A stretch of DNA of 64,000 nucleotides from an uncultured Sulfitobacter sp. Lineage in GTDB: Bacteria > Pseudomonadota > Alphaproteobacteria > Rhodobacterales > Rhodobacteraceae. Both the position numbers and the translations under genes were made by a program. Location: NCBI GenBank assembly GCA_947502265.1, contig CANMZB010000002.1, forward strand, positions 186,001 to 250,000, read 5' to 3'. A model generated the notes under the pieces. That model was not told where the DNA came from, did not search any database, and worked only from the letters and a program-made list of their open reading frames with translations. Of the stretch, positions 16,332 through 25,370 are shown piece by piece; the stretch's first letter is position 1, and each line of letters begins with the position of its first letter.

Positions 16332-17036
16332 TTACAGCACTTTGATTACGTCCTTATCAATGGCCAACATATAGCCGCGCCGCGCGATATTCTTGACCAG
16401 CAGCTCGCTGACCATCTGGTTGCCGAGCGTATCGCGCAGACGTTTAATCCGTGTGGCTCCTGCCGCTTCATCACAATCGGCGGCATTGCGGCCCGAAATT
16501 ACACCTTCGATCTCTGATCCGGTCAGCACATCGTTATCCATCCGCGCCTCGGCCAGCACGGCAAGCGTTTCCATCGCCGCATCCGTCAGCTTGAAACCAA
16601 GGTTATTAAGATACACCTTGTTCTCTTCGCGGCTGATCAGCAGGGATGACACCTGTATGCCGGTCCGCTCGATCTGGGCCATGCGGCGGTTAAAGGTGAT
16701 GAGCATGATCAGGAACACCACCGCTGCCACCAGCATCGCGGCGGCAAAAATCAGCAAAACACCGATCAGTACGCGGTAGTTTGTGAGCGTGTCGGAAAAC
16801 GCGGTGCCGGATTGCGCAAGGATCTCCAGCAGCTTGATCTCGGACGACGAGGTCAGATCGTCGTTCTCGATAAAAATCCGCTCGACCTGTGCGTTGAATG
16901 CGTTGGCGTCGGGCAGCGCCCAGAACATGACGATTGCGCCCACCAGCAACAGGGCCACAACCGCGCCGATCCCGAGGGCCACAAACCGGCCACCGCTGCG
17001 GCGCATGTCAGAAGCGGAGGAAGTTTGATCCGGCAC
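16332..17036 (-). CDS. Membrane-anchored protein with C-terminal winged-helix (OmpR-like) domain
   Basis: A 234-residue protein with two transmembrane segments (about 17-41 and 88-114), a periplasmic loop of some 46 residues, and a cytoplasmic region whose end reads like an OmpR/PhoB winged helix: KLTDAAMETLAVLAEA, then VLTGSEIEGVISG, then ATRIKRLRDTLG and VKNIARRGYML (about 149-224). No receiver domain is present. I chose GTG 17036 because AAAGGAAAG stands just before it; ATG 17006 is an alternative that would begin one base after the upstream stop. It overlaps the small secreted-protein gene upstream by 29 bases. It may be a membrane-bound, ToxR-like regulator with the domain order reversed; that is inference. 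Confidence 0.7.
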   Translation of the reverse strand: MPDQTSSASDMRRSGGRFVALGIGAVVALLLVGAIVMFWALPDANAFNAQVERIFIENDDLTSSSEIKLLEILAQSGTAFSDTLTNYRVLIGVLLIFAAAMLVAAVVFLIMLITFNRRMAQIERTGIQVSSLLISREENKVYLNNLGFKLTDAAMETLAVLAEARMDNDVLTGSEIEGVISGRNAADCDEAAGATRIKRLRDTLGNQMVSELLVKNIARRGYMLAIDKDVIKVL

Positions 17037-17298
17037 TGTCTTTCCTTTGCTCAAGACCCTCCGGCCCGAAGACCGACACAATCGCTAATAGCGTCCAGCC
17101 TTGCGCGCCCAACCGCTTTGCCAGTTCGGCATGGGCGGCTTGGGGTGCGCAGGTGCCGCGCACCTCGGCCACACCATAATGCAGCCGAAGCGGGTTGTCT
17201 TGTTTGGCTTTGTAATCGGCAAAGCAATCGGCGGCGTGGGCCGGACCGGCAAGGGTGGCCAGCGTGACAAGGCCAACTGTGAGCATGATGTTTTTCAT
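17008..17298 (-). CDS. Small periplasmic hypothetical protein
   Basis: A 96-residue exported protein. The signal peptide MKNIMLTVGLVTLATLAGPAHA is followed by a mature part of about 74 residues with two cysteines (ADCFADYKAKQDNPLRLHYG and GTCAPQAAHAEL) that could form a disulfide. It ends in the hydrophobic stretch GWTLLAIVSVFG and a polar tail. I have no functional assignment. Its 3' end overlaps the gene for the membrane winged-helix protein, so the two are made together and could be a periplasmic partner and its sensor. Confidence 0.72.
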   Translation of the reverse strand: MKNIMLTVGLVTLATLAGPAHAADCFADYKAKQDNPLRLHYGVAEVRGTCAPQAAHAELAKRLGAQGWTLLAIVSVFGPEGLEQRKDSAGSNFLRF

Positions 17299-17472
17299 GC
17301 CCCGAAGATGCGGCTTTGGGCGCAGATATTCAATATCCCTTGGCCCGCACGCCGCGTGTTATTCGATAACACCGCGCTGATATTGCCTGTCTTGCATCGT
17401 AGCCCTCTCATGTACCTACCCCGCGCGGTGCCTTCCTTCCGTGCCACATACAAAACCGAAAGGAATATCCCG

Positions 17473-18009
17473 ATGCGCTTTTTAATTACCCCCCGCCTGA
17501 TCGGAGCACTTGCTGCGACTGCGATCGCGTTCATGTCATTTTCTGCCGCGCCCGCCTATGCCGATGACCGGCGCACGGTCCGCACCATTGCGACCATTCT
17601 GGGCCTCGCTGTTGTGGGTAAGGTCATCCATGACAAAAATAAGGATCGCAAAAAGGAGAGCGCGAAGCACAAACAAAAAGTGAGTAAACCCTACCGGCCT
17701 TCGCGCGTTGAAACGCATCGGCCCCGGTCGCGTGCTTATGATGATGTCAAACGTCACCGGCCCGTTGCGCCGCGCCCGTCGCGCCAACGGGCGGATCGCA
17801 AGCTGCTGCCGCAAAACTGCTTTCGCAGTTATAACACGCGTAATGGTGCCGCGCATGTTTTTGACCAGCGCTGCCTTCAACGCGACTATGCGCATGTGAA
17901 CCGGATGCCGCAAAGCTGTGCGCAACGTGTCCAAACCCGTGAAGGAACCCGTATCGGCTATGACGCGCGGTGTCTGCGCCGCAACGGTTACAGCCTTGAT
18001 CGCGGTTAA
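17473..18009 (+). CDS. Secreted basic protein with two Cys-pair repeats
   Basis: A 178-residue exported, strongly basic protein. The signal peptide runs to about residue 30 (PAYA), followed by a glycine-rich hydrophobic stretch (TIATILGLAVVGKVI) and a long Arg/Lys/His-rich linker. The C-terminus holds two copies of a motif: LPQNC...TRNG...DQRCLQR (112-137) and MPQSC...TREG...DARCLRR (145-170). The cysteine spacing is 18 in both copies (116/134, 149/167), suggesting two small disulfide loops in the periplasm. I chose ATG 17473, preceded by AAAGGAA. A strong terminator follows. Function unknown. Confidence 0.75.
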   Translation: MRFLITPRLIGALAATAIAFMSFSAAPAYADDRRTVRTIATILGLAVVGKVIHDKNKDRKKESAKHKQKVSKPYRPSRVETHRPRSRAYDDVKRHRPVAPRPSRQRADRKLLPQNCFRSYNTRNGAAHVFDQRCLQRDYAHVNRMPQSCAQRVQTREGTRIGYDARCLRRNGYSLDRG

Positions 18010-18085
18010 CTGAGAACTTGGCGCGCGGAGTATTACCCCGACGCGCCGGAATCGGGCGGCGCGCTCCTGCCGCCTGACGGGGGAG

Positions 18086-18116
18086 GGAGGAGATGTTCGG
18101 GCATCTCCTCCTTTTC
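18086..18116 (+). terminator. Rho-independent terminator
   Basis: A perfect 10-bp stem pairs 18086-18095 with 18102-18111 around TTCGGG, followed by TTTTCT. It ends the transcript of the Cys-repeat protein 45 bases before rnhB. Confidence 0.88.
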
Positions 18117-18160
18117 TCATTTTACTTGCACAACTGCACCGCATCGGGTTTTCCCAAGGT

Positions 18161-18775
18161 ATGGACCCAGATTATTCATTCGAGACCACCGCCCGCGCGC
18201 GAGGCTATTCCCGCATCGCAGGTGTTGACGAGGTCGGGCGCGGCCCGCTTGCCGGGCCGGTAACCGCCGCCGCTGTCGTACTTGATCCTGCGCGCATCCC
18301 CGATGGGTTGAATGACAGCAAAAAGCTGAGCCGGAAAAAGCGCGAGGCGCTTTATGCGCAAATTCTGGAGGTGGCGGATGTCAGCATTGCCCACGCCACG
18401 GTCGAGGAGATTGAAAAGCACAACATCTTGCGTGCCAGCAACATCGCGATGGTACGCGCGCTTGAGGGGCTGAAAACCCTGCCCGACTATTGCCTGATCG
18501 ACGGAACCATGATCCCGCGCGGATTGGCCCTTCCTGCGGAAACAATCATCCGGGGAGACAGCCGTTCTGTTTCCATTTCGGCGGCTTCAATTGTGGCTAA
18601 AGTATGTCGAGATTGTGTCATGTTGTCCTTGGCGCAACAGCACCCCGGCTATGGTTGGGAAACGAACATGGGATATGGATCAAAAAGCCACATGTCGGCG
18701 CTTCGAGATTTGGGTGTGACCCCACACCATAGACGAACCTTCAAACCGATACACAATATGTTGTGGCAAGATTAA
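18161..18775 (+). CDS. rnhB: Ribonuclease HII
   Basis: A 204-residue cytoplasmic enzyme that cuts the RNA strand of RNA-DNA hybrids and removes single ribonucleotides from DNA. The metal-binding acids are seen in AGVDEVGRGPLAGP (the Asp-Glu pair), CLIDGT and RGDSRSVSISAASIVAK, and the conserved Tyr/Lys region is HPGYGWETNMGYGSKSH. Length is normal for alphaproteobacterial RNase HII. It lies 106 bases upstream of ccrM on the same strand, the two separated by a region with two GANTC sites. Confidence 0.96.
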   Translation: MDPDYSFETTARARGYSRIAGVDEVGRGPLAGPVTAAAVVLDPARIPDGLNDSKKLSRKKREALYAQILEVADVSIAHATVEEIEKHNILRASNIAMVRALEGLKTLPDYCLIDGTMIPRGLALPAETIIRGDSRSVSISAASIVAKVCRDCVMLSLAQQHPGYGWETNMGYGSKSHMSALRDLGVTPHHRRTFKPIHNMLWQD

Positions 18776-18788
18776 ATCTTAACAGATT

Positions 18789-18816
18789 GATTCAAAAAAG
18801 AAATTGACCGGGAATC
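18789..18816. promoter_or_regulatory. Two GANTC sites in the ccrM upstream region
   Basis: GATTC at 18789-18793 and GAATC at 18812-18816 both match GANTC, the sequence methylated by CcrM. A TTAAC half-site (18779-18783) lies just before them. In Caulobacter the ccrM leader also carries paired GANTC sites that link its transcription to methylation state. Autoregulation here is inferred by analogy. Confidence 0.55.
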
Positions 18817-18854
18817 ACCCGTAAGCCATCCTTGTCCTCAACCAACGAGTGTAA

Positions 18855-19982
<1,128 letters not shown>

Positions 19983-20057
19983 TTTCCACAGACATTCGAA
20001 CACCGCCAGTGTCACTGCGCCCTCCTCATGAGGGACCGCATTGATGACACTCACCTT

Positions 20058-20086
20058 GGCCCCGCCTTTATGGCGGGGCTTTTTTC
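20058..20086 (+). terminator. Rho-independent terminator of ccrM
   Basis: An 8-bp stem pairs 20059-20066 with 20072-20079 around TTTAT, followed by six T residues. It lies about 75 bases past the ccrM stop. Confidence 0.9.
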
Positions 20087-20129
20087 CGTCAGGCGCACAG
20101 CCGTTTTGGCGGGTGCAGATCGCCACACA

Positions 20130-20555
20130 TCAACTTAGCCGTGGACGCCTGCGTATTGGTTCGCGCAAGGCCTGCTCGACATAACGGGTGCCGAACTCTG
20201 CCTTGTTTACGACATAGAGTACGCCGGCGGAGGCTGCTTTTTCCCACATGAACGGGGTTGGCCAATCGCTGACCATGATGACCGGAATTGAGGAGAAGCC
20301 GGGGTCAGAGGCCAGCTCGAGCGCGAAATTGGCACCGATGCCGTCAGGCAGGTTGTTGTCCAGAAGGATGAGCGACACGCCACCGCGCGCAAGTGCTTCG
20401 CGTGCGGATTGCAGGGTTGCCGCGACCTCCACTTTCATCTGCTCGTAGGATTTGGAAATCACCCGCGTCATCATCCGCTGGTCAAATTGGCTGTCTTCGA
20501 TGATCAGGCATTTGGCGACTGTGTGGTTTGAAGCGGAAGCAGTGTGCTGCGGCAT
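20130..20555 (-). CDS. Stand-alone response regulator receiver protein
   Basis: A 141-residue single-domain receiver. The acidic pocket is Glu20-Asp21 in CLIIEDSQFD, the phospho-acceptor is Asp66 in LILLDNNLPDG, the switch residue is Ser96 and the conserved lysine is Lys118 in VVNKAEF. No output domain follows, so it would signal by protein contact or phosphotransfer. I chose ATG 20555 because GGGGGA precedes it; the frame is open to 20600. It lies 60 bases downstream of alkB on the same strand, possibly in one transcript. No histidine kinase is in the window. Confidence 0.85.
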   Translation of the reverse strand: MPQHTASASNHTVAKCLIIEDSQFDQRMMTRVISKSYEQMKVEVAATLQSAREALARGGVSLILLDNNLPDGIGANFALELASDPGFSSIPVIMVSDWPTPFMWEKAASAGVLYVVNKAEFGTRYVEQALREPIRRRPRLS

Positions 20556-20615
20556 GAGAATCCCCCATATGTCTAACGGCTGCGTAAGCAATGCCTCCAA
20601 GACATTAGAAAGTGT

Positions 20616-21767
20616 TTAATGCGGGCGCGGATTGCTGGCTTTCTGGTACGGGCGCCAGTCTGTAATCTCGGGGTAGTACATCGCGCGCCACTTGCGCACA
20701 CGCGGGTTCATCACGCGCCGCCACAGCGGCGGCACCATCGCCAGCATCGTCATCAGCGGATATCCGTAAGGCAGCTGTGGTGCGTCCTCGGGGCCATAGT
20801 TTTGCAGCATGGCAAAGCGGCGGTCGGGTTTGTAGTGGTGATCGGAATGGCGTTGCAGGTTGATCAGCAACCAGTTTGACGCCTTATGCGCGGCATTCCA
20901 GCTATGGCGCGGCTGGACATGTTCGTATTTTCCGTTACCCAAATATTTACGGGTCAGCCCGTAGTGTTCGATATAATTCACCAGCTCAAGCTGCCAAATC
21001 GCAACACCGGCCTGCACCAGAAATAGCCCCACGCCCGACCAACCGCCAAGCACAAATGCCAGCATCAAAAAGACCGCCTGCAAAGCCCAGTAGCGCCAGA
21101 AAGGATTGCTGCGGGCGAACCACGGCAGATCGCGCCGTGCCAGCATCGCCTTTTCCGCGCGGAACGCGGACAACCAGCATTCGCGCAGCACGCGCGGATA
21201 AAAACGGTGGAAACCTTCATTGTAGCGCGCGGTCACCGGATCGCGGGGTGTCGCCACATAGCGGTGATGCACCAGCAAATGTTCGCTGCGAAAGTGGGAG
21301 TAAAGCACCATCGCCAGCAGAATATCGGCCATCCACCGCTCGAACTTGCTCTTTTGGTGCATCAGTTCGTGACTGTAGTTGATACCGACAGTGCCGGTGA
21401 TCACGCCCACGCCAAAGAACACGCCGATCCGTTCAAGCGTGTTTAGATGCTCTGCCTGCGGCACATACCAAAGCAGGCTTGCCAGCAGGATGAATTGCAC
21501 CGGCACCCAGATCGTTGTGATCAGACGATACCAGAAAAGATCGCTCTCATCGGCCGACGGATCGGCGTTTTCGAGGTTCAGGCCAAGAGCCGCGTCAAGA
21601 AGCGTAAAAAGATACCATGTCGCCACCGGTGCCAGCAAAATCGTCCAGCCTCCGAAAACGGCGCTTATCCATGCCAGAGGCACCAGCGCCAGTGACAACC
21701 AGAACGGCAGGGCGCGGCCGAATCTGGCAAGCTCCCAAGGGGGAATTGGAGCGGGCGCATCTGTCAT
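20616..21767 (-). CDS. alkB: Alkane 1-monooxygenase
   Basis: A 383-residue integral-membrane di-iron enzyme that hydroxylates the terminal carbon of n-alkanes. The histidine boxes are HELMHQ (133-138), EHLLVHH (162-168) and LQRHSDHH (304-311), with the AlkB-specific NYIEHYGL (264-271). About six hydrophobic segments surround them. Box 2 is usually followed by VATP.DP, as here (YVATPRDP). The electron donors, rubredoxin and rubredoxin reductase, are not in the window. It lies 74 bases downstream of mutY on the same strand. Marine Roseobacter strains often carry a lone alkB of this kind. Confidence 0.93.
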   Translation of the reverse strand: MTDAPAPIPPWELARFGRALPFWLSLALVPLAWISAVFGGWTILLAPVATWYLFTLLDAALGLNLENADPSADESDLFWYRLITTIWVPVQFILLASLLWYVPQAEHLNTLERIGVFFGVGVITGTVGINYSHELMHQKSKFERWMADILLAMVLYSHFRSEHLLVHHRYVATPRDPVTARYNEGFHRFYPRVLRECWLSAFRAEKAMLARRDLPWFARSNPFWRYWALQAVFLMLAFVLGGWSGVGLFLVQAGVAIWQLELVNYIEHYGLTRKYLGNGKYEHVQPRHSWNAAHKASNWLLINLQRHSDHHYKPDRRFAMLQNYGPEDAPQLPYGYPLMTMLAMVPPLWRRVMNPRVRKWRAMYYPEITDWRPYQKASNPRPH

Positions 21768-21841
21768 GTCGTGTTCCGGCTGTTGGTTCTATGCTCAAGG
21801 GTAACAGGTAATTCGGGCCAAGTCATATGTGGCATCGCGTC

Positions 21842-22897
21842 CTAACGAACAAGATCGAATGCCTTGCGCATCACGGTGGGCAGGTCGGTTGGCCTGAAGT
21901 CTGAAAGCGGCTTGAACGTGCCTTGATGCGGTTCTGTCTGATGCGGCAACTCGGCGGCCATAACGCGCAAGATCAGGTGAAAATGCGTGAAAGTATGGCG
22001 CACCTCGCCCTCGATTTCCTCCCAGTCACCACGCGCGGGTGGGGCGCTATCGGGGTGGGGCAACGACGTGTCGACCCAATCCGATCCGGGCCAGCCCAAC
22101 ATACCGCCTAGAAGCCCCTTATCGGGGCGCGTTTCCAACAGCCACGCGCCATCGGTGCGGCGGCCCAGATAGACGGTGCCATGGCGCACCGGCTTGGCCT
22201 TTTTCGGGGTTTTGCGGGGCAGATCGGCCATCGTGCCAGCGGTGCGCGCGGCGCAGGCATCGCGCCACGGACAAATGCCGCAGGCCGGGGATTTGGGCGT
22301 ACAGATCGTTGCCCCCAGATCCATCACCGCTTGGGCATAGTCCCCGGGCCGCGCGTCAGGCGTGAGTGCTTGGGCCTTCTCCATCAGCGCGGGCTTGGCG
22401 GCTGGCAGGGGGGTGTGGATGTCATAAACGCGCGCCATCACCCGCTCGACGTTTCCGTCCAGAACAGCATGCGGCAAATCGAACGCAATCGAGGAAACGG
22501 CAGCAGCGGTGTAGGGGCCGATTCCCGGCAGTCCAAGCAATGCGGCGTGCTCGGCGGGAAAGGTGCCGTCATGATCGGCCACAACGGCGCGGGCGCATTT
22601 CAACAGGTTGCGCGCGCGGGCATAATATCCAAGGCCCGCCCATTCTGCCATCACATCCGCGTCCTTGGCAGCCGCCAGATCGCGCACCGTGGGCCAGCGG
22701 GCAATGAAGCGGTTGAAATAGTCCTTCACCGTCACAACTGTGGTCTGTTGCAGCATTATTTCGCTCATCCAGACGGCGTAAGGATCCGGTATTGCGCCGG
22801 CCTTGCGCGCATCGGGGCCGGTGCGCCACGGCATTGCGCGCGCTTGGTGGTCATACCACTCCAACAGGAGGGCGGACATTTCGTCGAGGTCACGCAA
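21842..22897 (-). CDS. mutY: A/G-specific adenine glycosylase
   Basis: A 351-residue base-excision repair enzyme that removes adenine paired with 8-oxoguanine. The catalytic glutamate is Glu46 in SEIMLQQT, the helix-hairpin-helix is GLPGIGPYTA with catalytic Asp147 in LDGNVERV, and the iron-sulfur cluster is held by Cys199, Cys206, Cys209 and Cys215 in the classic C-X6-C-X2-C-X5-C arrangement. The C-terminal NUDIX-like domain (about 235-351) senses 8-oxoG. It is divergent from the DUF721 gene, an arrangement common in alphaproteobacteria. Confidence 0.95.
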   Translation of the reverse strand: MRDLDEMSALLLEWYDHQARAMPWRTGPDARKAGAIPDPYAVWMSEIMLQQTTVVTVKDYFNRFIARWPTVRDLAAAKDADVMAEWAGLGYYARARNLLKCARAVVADHDGTFPAEHAALLGLPGIGPYTAAAVSSIAFDLPHAVLDGNVERVMARVYDIHTPLPAAKPALMEKAQALTPDARPGDYAQAVMDLGATICTPKSPACGICPWRDACAARTAGTMADLPRKTPKKAKPVRHGTVYLGRRTDGAWLLETRPDKGLLGGMLGWPGSDWVDTSLPHPDSAPPARGDWEEIEGEVRHTFTHFHLILRVMAAELPHQTEPHQGTFKPLSDFRPTDLPTVMRKAFDLVR

Positions 22898-23014
22898 TCT
22901 TTATTGCTCCGTTCCGATTTGCGGTGGTGTTTCACCGCGCGCCTTGCGTTATCATGGGTGGTGAACCACATAGGATAGGACCGTGATAGATCCTGCCGCA
23001 AAGAGATAAAAGCC

Positions 23015-23521
23015 ATGCCGCCGCGCCGCACCACCACAAAAGGATTTGCCCGCACGTCCAGCTTGCTGACGGCGAAGATTCGCAGCGCGTCCGAAACCCG
23101 TGGCTTTGCGCAATCGCGGCTGTTGACCAACTGGGCCGAGGTGGCAGGGCCGGACGCGGCGGCGATTTCCCGCCCCGTCGAGGTATCTTATGGGCGCGGC
23201 GGCATGGGGGCCACGTTGACGTTGCTGACAACCGGGGCGAATGCGCCGGTGCTTGAGATGCAAAAAGAACAACTGCGCGCGCGCGTGAACGCGGTTTACG
23301 GCTATAACGCCATCGCGCGTATCCGTGTGACACAGACCGCCGCAACCGGCTTTGCCGATGGTAAGGTCGCGTTCGAGCATGCGCCAAAGAAAGTGACGAC
23401 GCCCCCCGATCCGGCCCTGCGCGCAAAAGCGTCCAAGGCTGCAGCGCCCATCGGCGATGAAGGCCTGCGGGCTGCACTCGCACGGTTGGGCGAAAATATA
23501 CTGACGAAAAATCAAAGCTGA
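23015..23521 (+). CDS. DUF721 (DciA-like) family protein
   Basis: A 168-residue protein with the DUF721 fold, found in many bacteria as DciA, the helicase operator that helps load DnaB at the origin. The core pattern is seen in LLTNWAEVAGPDAAAISRPV and YNAIARIRVTQT, with an N-terminal basic segment and an alanine-rich C-terminal tail. No signal peptide, so cytoplasmic. The start is at ATG 23015, divergent from mutY with 117 bases between. The dsbA-like gene follows 48 bases later on the same strand. Confidence 0.8.
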   Translation: MPPRRTTTKGFARTSSLLTAKIRSASETRGFAQSRLLTNWAEVAGPDAAAISRPVEVSYGRGGMGATLTLLTTGANAPVLEMQKEQLRARVNAVYGYNAIARIRVTQTAATGFADGKVAFEHAPKKVTTPPDPALRAKASKAAAPIGDEGLRAALARLGENILTKNQS

Positions 23522-23569
23522 GCACACAGGCGGCTTGGCCTAAATGACCCTGACTAAAGGACCAGATTT

Positions 23570-24253
23570 ATGAACCGTAGAAACTTCCTCCTTGGTACCG
23601 TCGCTGTTGTGGGGCTTGGTGGCTGGTATATGACCGCCAACCGGTCCGCCAGCACTGCCGGCTTTGCCGATGCCCCTCTGCCGGGTGCCGCCAATGCGCA
23701 AACCACAGATGGCGATGTGGACACATCCACCATCGAGGAAATGGTTCTGGGTAATCCCGACAGCACGGTCGAGATTATCGAATATGCCTCCTTTACCTGC
23801 TCGCATTGTGCCAGTTTCCATGCAGGTCCGTATAAGCAATTGAAGGCCGAATATATCGACACCGGCAAGATCAAATTCGTCTACCGCGAGGTGTTTTTTG
23901 ATCGCTTCGGCCTTTGGGCATCCATGATCGCGCGCTGCGCGGGGGCGGATAAATTCTTTGGCATGGCTGATCTAATCTATGCGGGCCAATCCGAATGGAC
24001 CCGCGCCGGGGAGCCAGCGGCCATCATTGAAGAACTGCGCAAGATCGGACGTCTGGCGGGAATGGATAACGACACCATCGAAGCCTGCCTTCAGGATGGA
24101 GAGAAAGCCAAGACGCTGGTCGCATGGTATCAGGAAAACGCCGAAGCCGACGAAATCAACAGCACACCAAGCTTTATCATCAACGGCAAGAAGCACTCGA
24201 ACATGTCTTACGCGGACATGAAGGAGATCATTGACGAGGAACTGGCAGGGTGA
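23570..24253 (+). CDS. DsbA-family thiol oxidoreductase
   Basis: A 227-residue exported thioredoxin-fold protein. The N-terminus MNRRNFLLGTVAVVGLGGW has twin arginines followed by FLLG, resembling a Tat signal. The active site is Cys77-Ser-His-Cys80 in SFTCSHC, and the cis-proline region is STPSFIING. The insert of helices between them matches DsbA-type thiol oxidases of the Thioredoxin_4 group, which form disulfides in the periplasm. The gene overlaps the CoA-transferase gene downstream by 4 bases. Confidence 0.9.
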   Translation: MNRRNFLLGTVAVVGLGGWYMTANRSASTAGFADAPLPGAANAQTTDGDVDTSTIEEMVLGNPDSTVEIIEYASFTCSHCASFHAGPYKQLKAEYIDTGKIKFVYREVFFDRFGLWASMIARCAGADKFFGMADLIYAGQSEWTRAGEPAAIIEELRKIGRLAGMDNDTIEACLQDGEKAKTLVAWYQENAEADEINSTPSFIINGKKHSNMSYADMKEIIDEELAG

Positions 24254-25365
24254 CGGGCGCGCCGCTTGAGGGTCTGAAGGTCATTGAGCTTGCCCGCGTT
24301 CTTGCCGGTCCTTGGGCCGGTCAAACGCTTGCCGATCTGGGAGCCGAGGTGATTAAGGTGGAGAGCCCCGCAGGCGATGACACGCGCCAGTGGGGGCCAC
24401 CCTTTATCGAGCGGGGGGAAGACCGCTCGTCTTCGTATTATCATTCGGCCAACCGTGGCAAAGCGTCGGTTGTTGTCGATCTGACGACCTCCGAAGGTCA
24501 GGCGCGGATGAAAGAACTGCTTGCCGATGCCGATATCCTGATCGAGAACTTCAAGACCGGCGGGCTGGCGAAATACGGCATGGATTACGCCAGTCTCAAG
24601 GACGCGTTTCCCCGGCTGGTTTACTGTTCGATCACCGGGTTCGGGCAAACCGGCCCTTATGCGCACCGTCCGGGGTATGATTTCATCATTCAGGGCATGT
24701 CCGGCCTGATGTCGATCACCGGAGAGCCCGAAACCCAGCCACAAAAACACGGCATGGCGATTACCGATATTTTTACGGGAATCTACGCAACCACGGCGAT
24801 CCTCGCGGCGATTCACCAACGCCAAAGCACAGGCAAGGGGCAACAGATCGACATGGCGTTGCTTGACTGCGCGGTGGCGATCACCGGCAATCAGGGCATG
24901 AACTATCTCACCACAGGCACATCGCCGACGCGGTTGGGCAATGCGCACCCCAACCTCACGCCTTACGAGGTGTTCGAAACCTCTGACGGGCATGTCATCA
25001 TCGCGACGGGGAACGACGGGCAATACCAGCGCTTGTGCAAATTGCTGGGGCTGGACGATATGTCCCACGATCCCGACTATCTCAGAAACGCTGACCGTGT
25101 GGCGAATCGGCCTGCAATGATCGCGCGGCTGCGCGGGGCGACGCGACGACGCACGCGCGATGATCTGTTGCAGACCTGCGAGGAAAATAACGTTCCTGCG
25201 GGGCCGATCAACGCAATGGAAGATGTGTTCAACGATCCTCAGGTGGTTGCGCGCGGCATGCAGATCGAGCTGGACGGGGTGCCGGGCATCAGATCACCGT
25301 TCAAGTTTTCGGATGCGGATTTGTCCCTTTCGCGCGCCTCGCCAAAACTGGGTGAAGACACCTGA
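24250..25365 (+). CDS. CaiB/BaiF (family III) CoA-transferase
   Basis: A 371-residue cytoplasmic CoA-transferase of family III, moving CoA between carboxylic acids through an aspartyl-CoA intermediate. The catalytic aspartate is Asp173 in MAITDIFTGIYA, and the N-terminal family blocks VIELARVLAGPWAGQTLADLG and VIKVESP are intact. Formyl-CoA, carnitine, succinyl/mesaconyl and 2-methylacyl-CoA enzymes all belong here, and the substrate cannot be fixed. The start is GTG, overlapping the dsbA-like stop as GTGA. It converges with lpxK, leaving 5 bases between the stops. Confidence 0.9.
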   Translation: MTGAPLEGLKVIELARVLAGPWAGQTLADLGAEVIKVESPAGDDTRQWGPPFIERGEDRSSSYYHSANRGKASVVVDLTTSEGQARMKELLADADILIENFKTGGLAKYGMDYASLKDAFPRLVYCSITGFGQTGPYAHRPGYDFIIQGMSGLMSITGEPETQPQKHGMAITDIFTGIYATTAILAAIHQRQSTGKGQQIDMALLDCAVAITGNQGMNYLTTGTSPTRLGNAHPNLTPYEVFETSDGHVIIATGNDGQYQRLCKLLGLDDMSHDPDYLRNADRVANRPAMIARLRGATRRRTRDDLLQTCEENNVPAGPINAMEDVFNDPQVVARGMQIELDGVPGIRSPFKFSDADLSLSRASPKLGEDT

Positions 25366-25370
25366 GCGCT

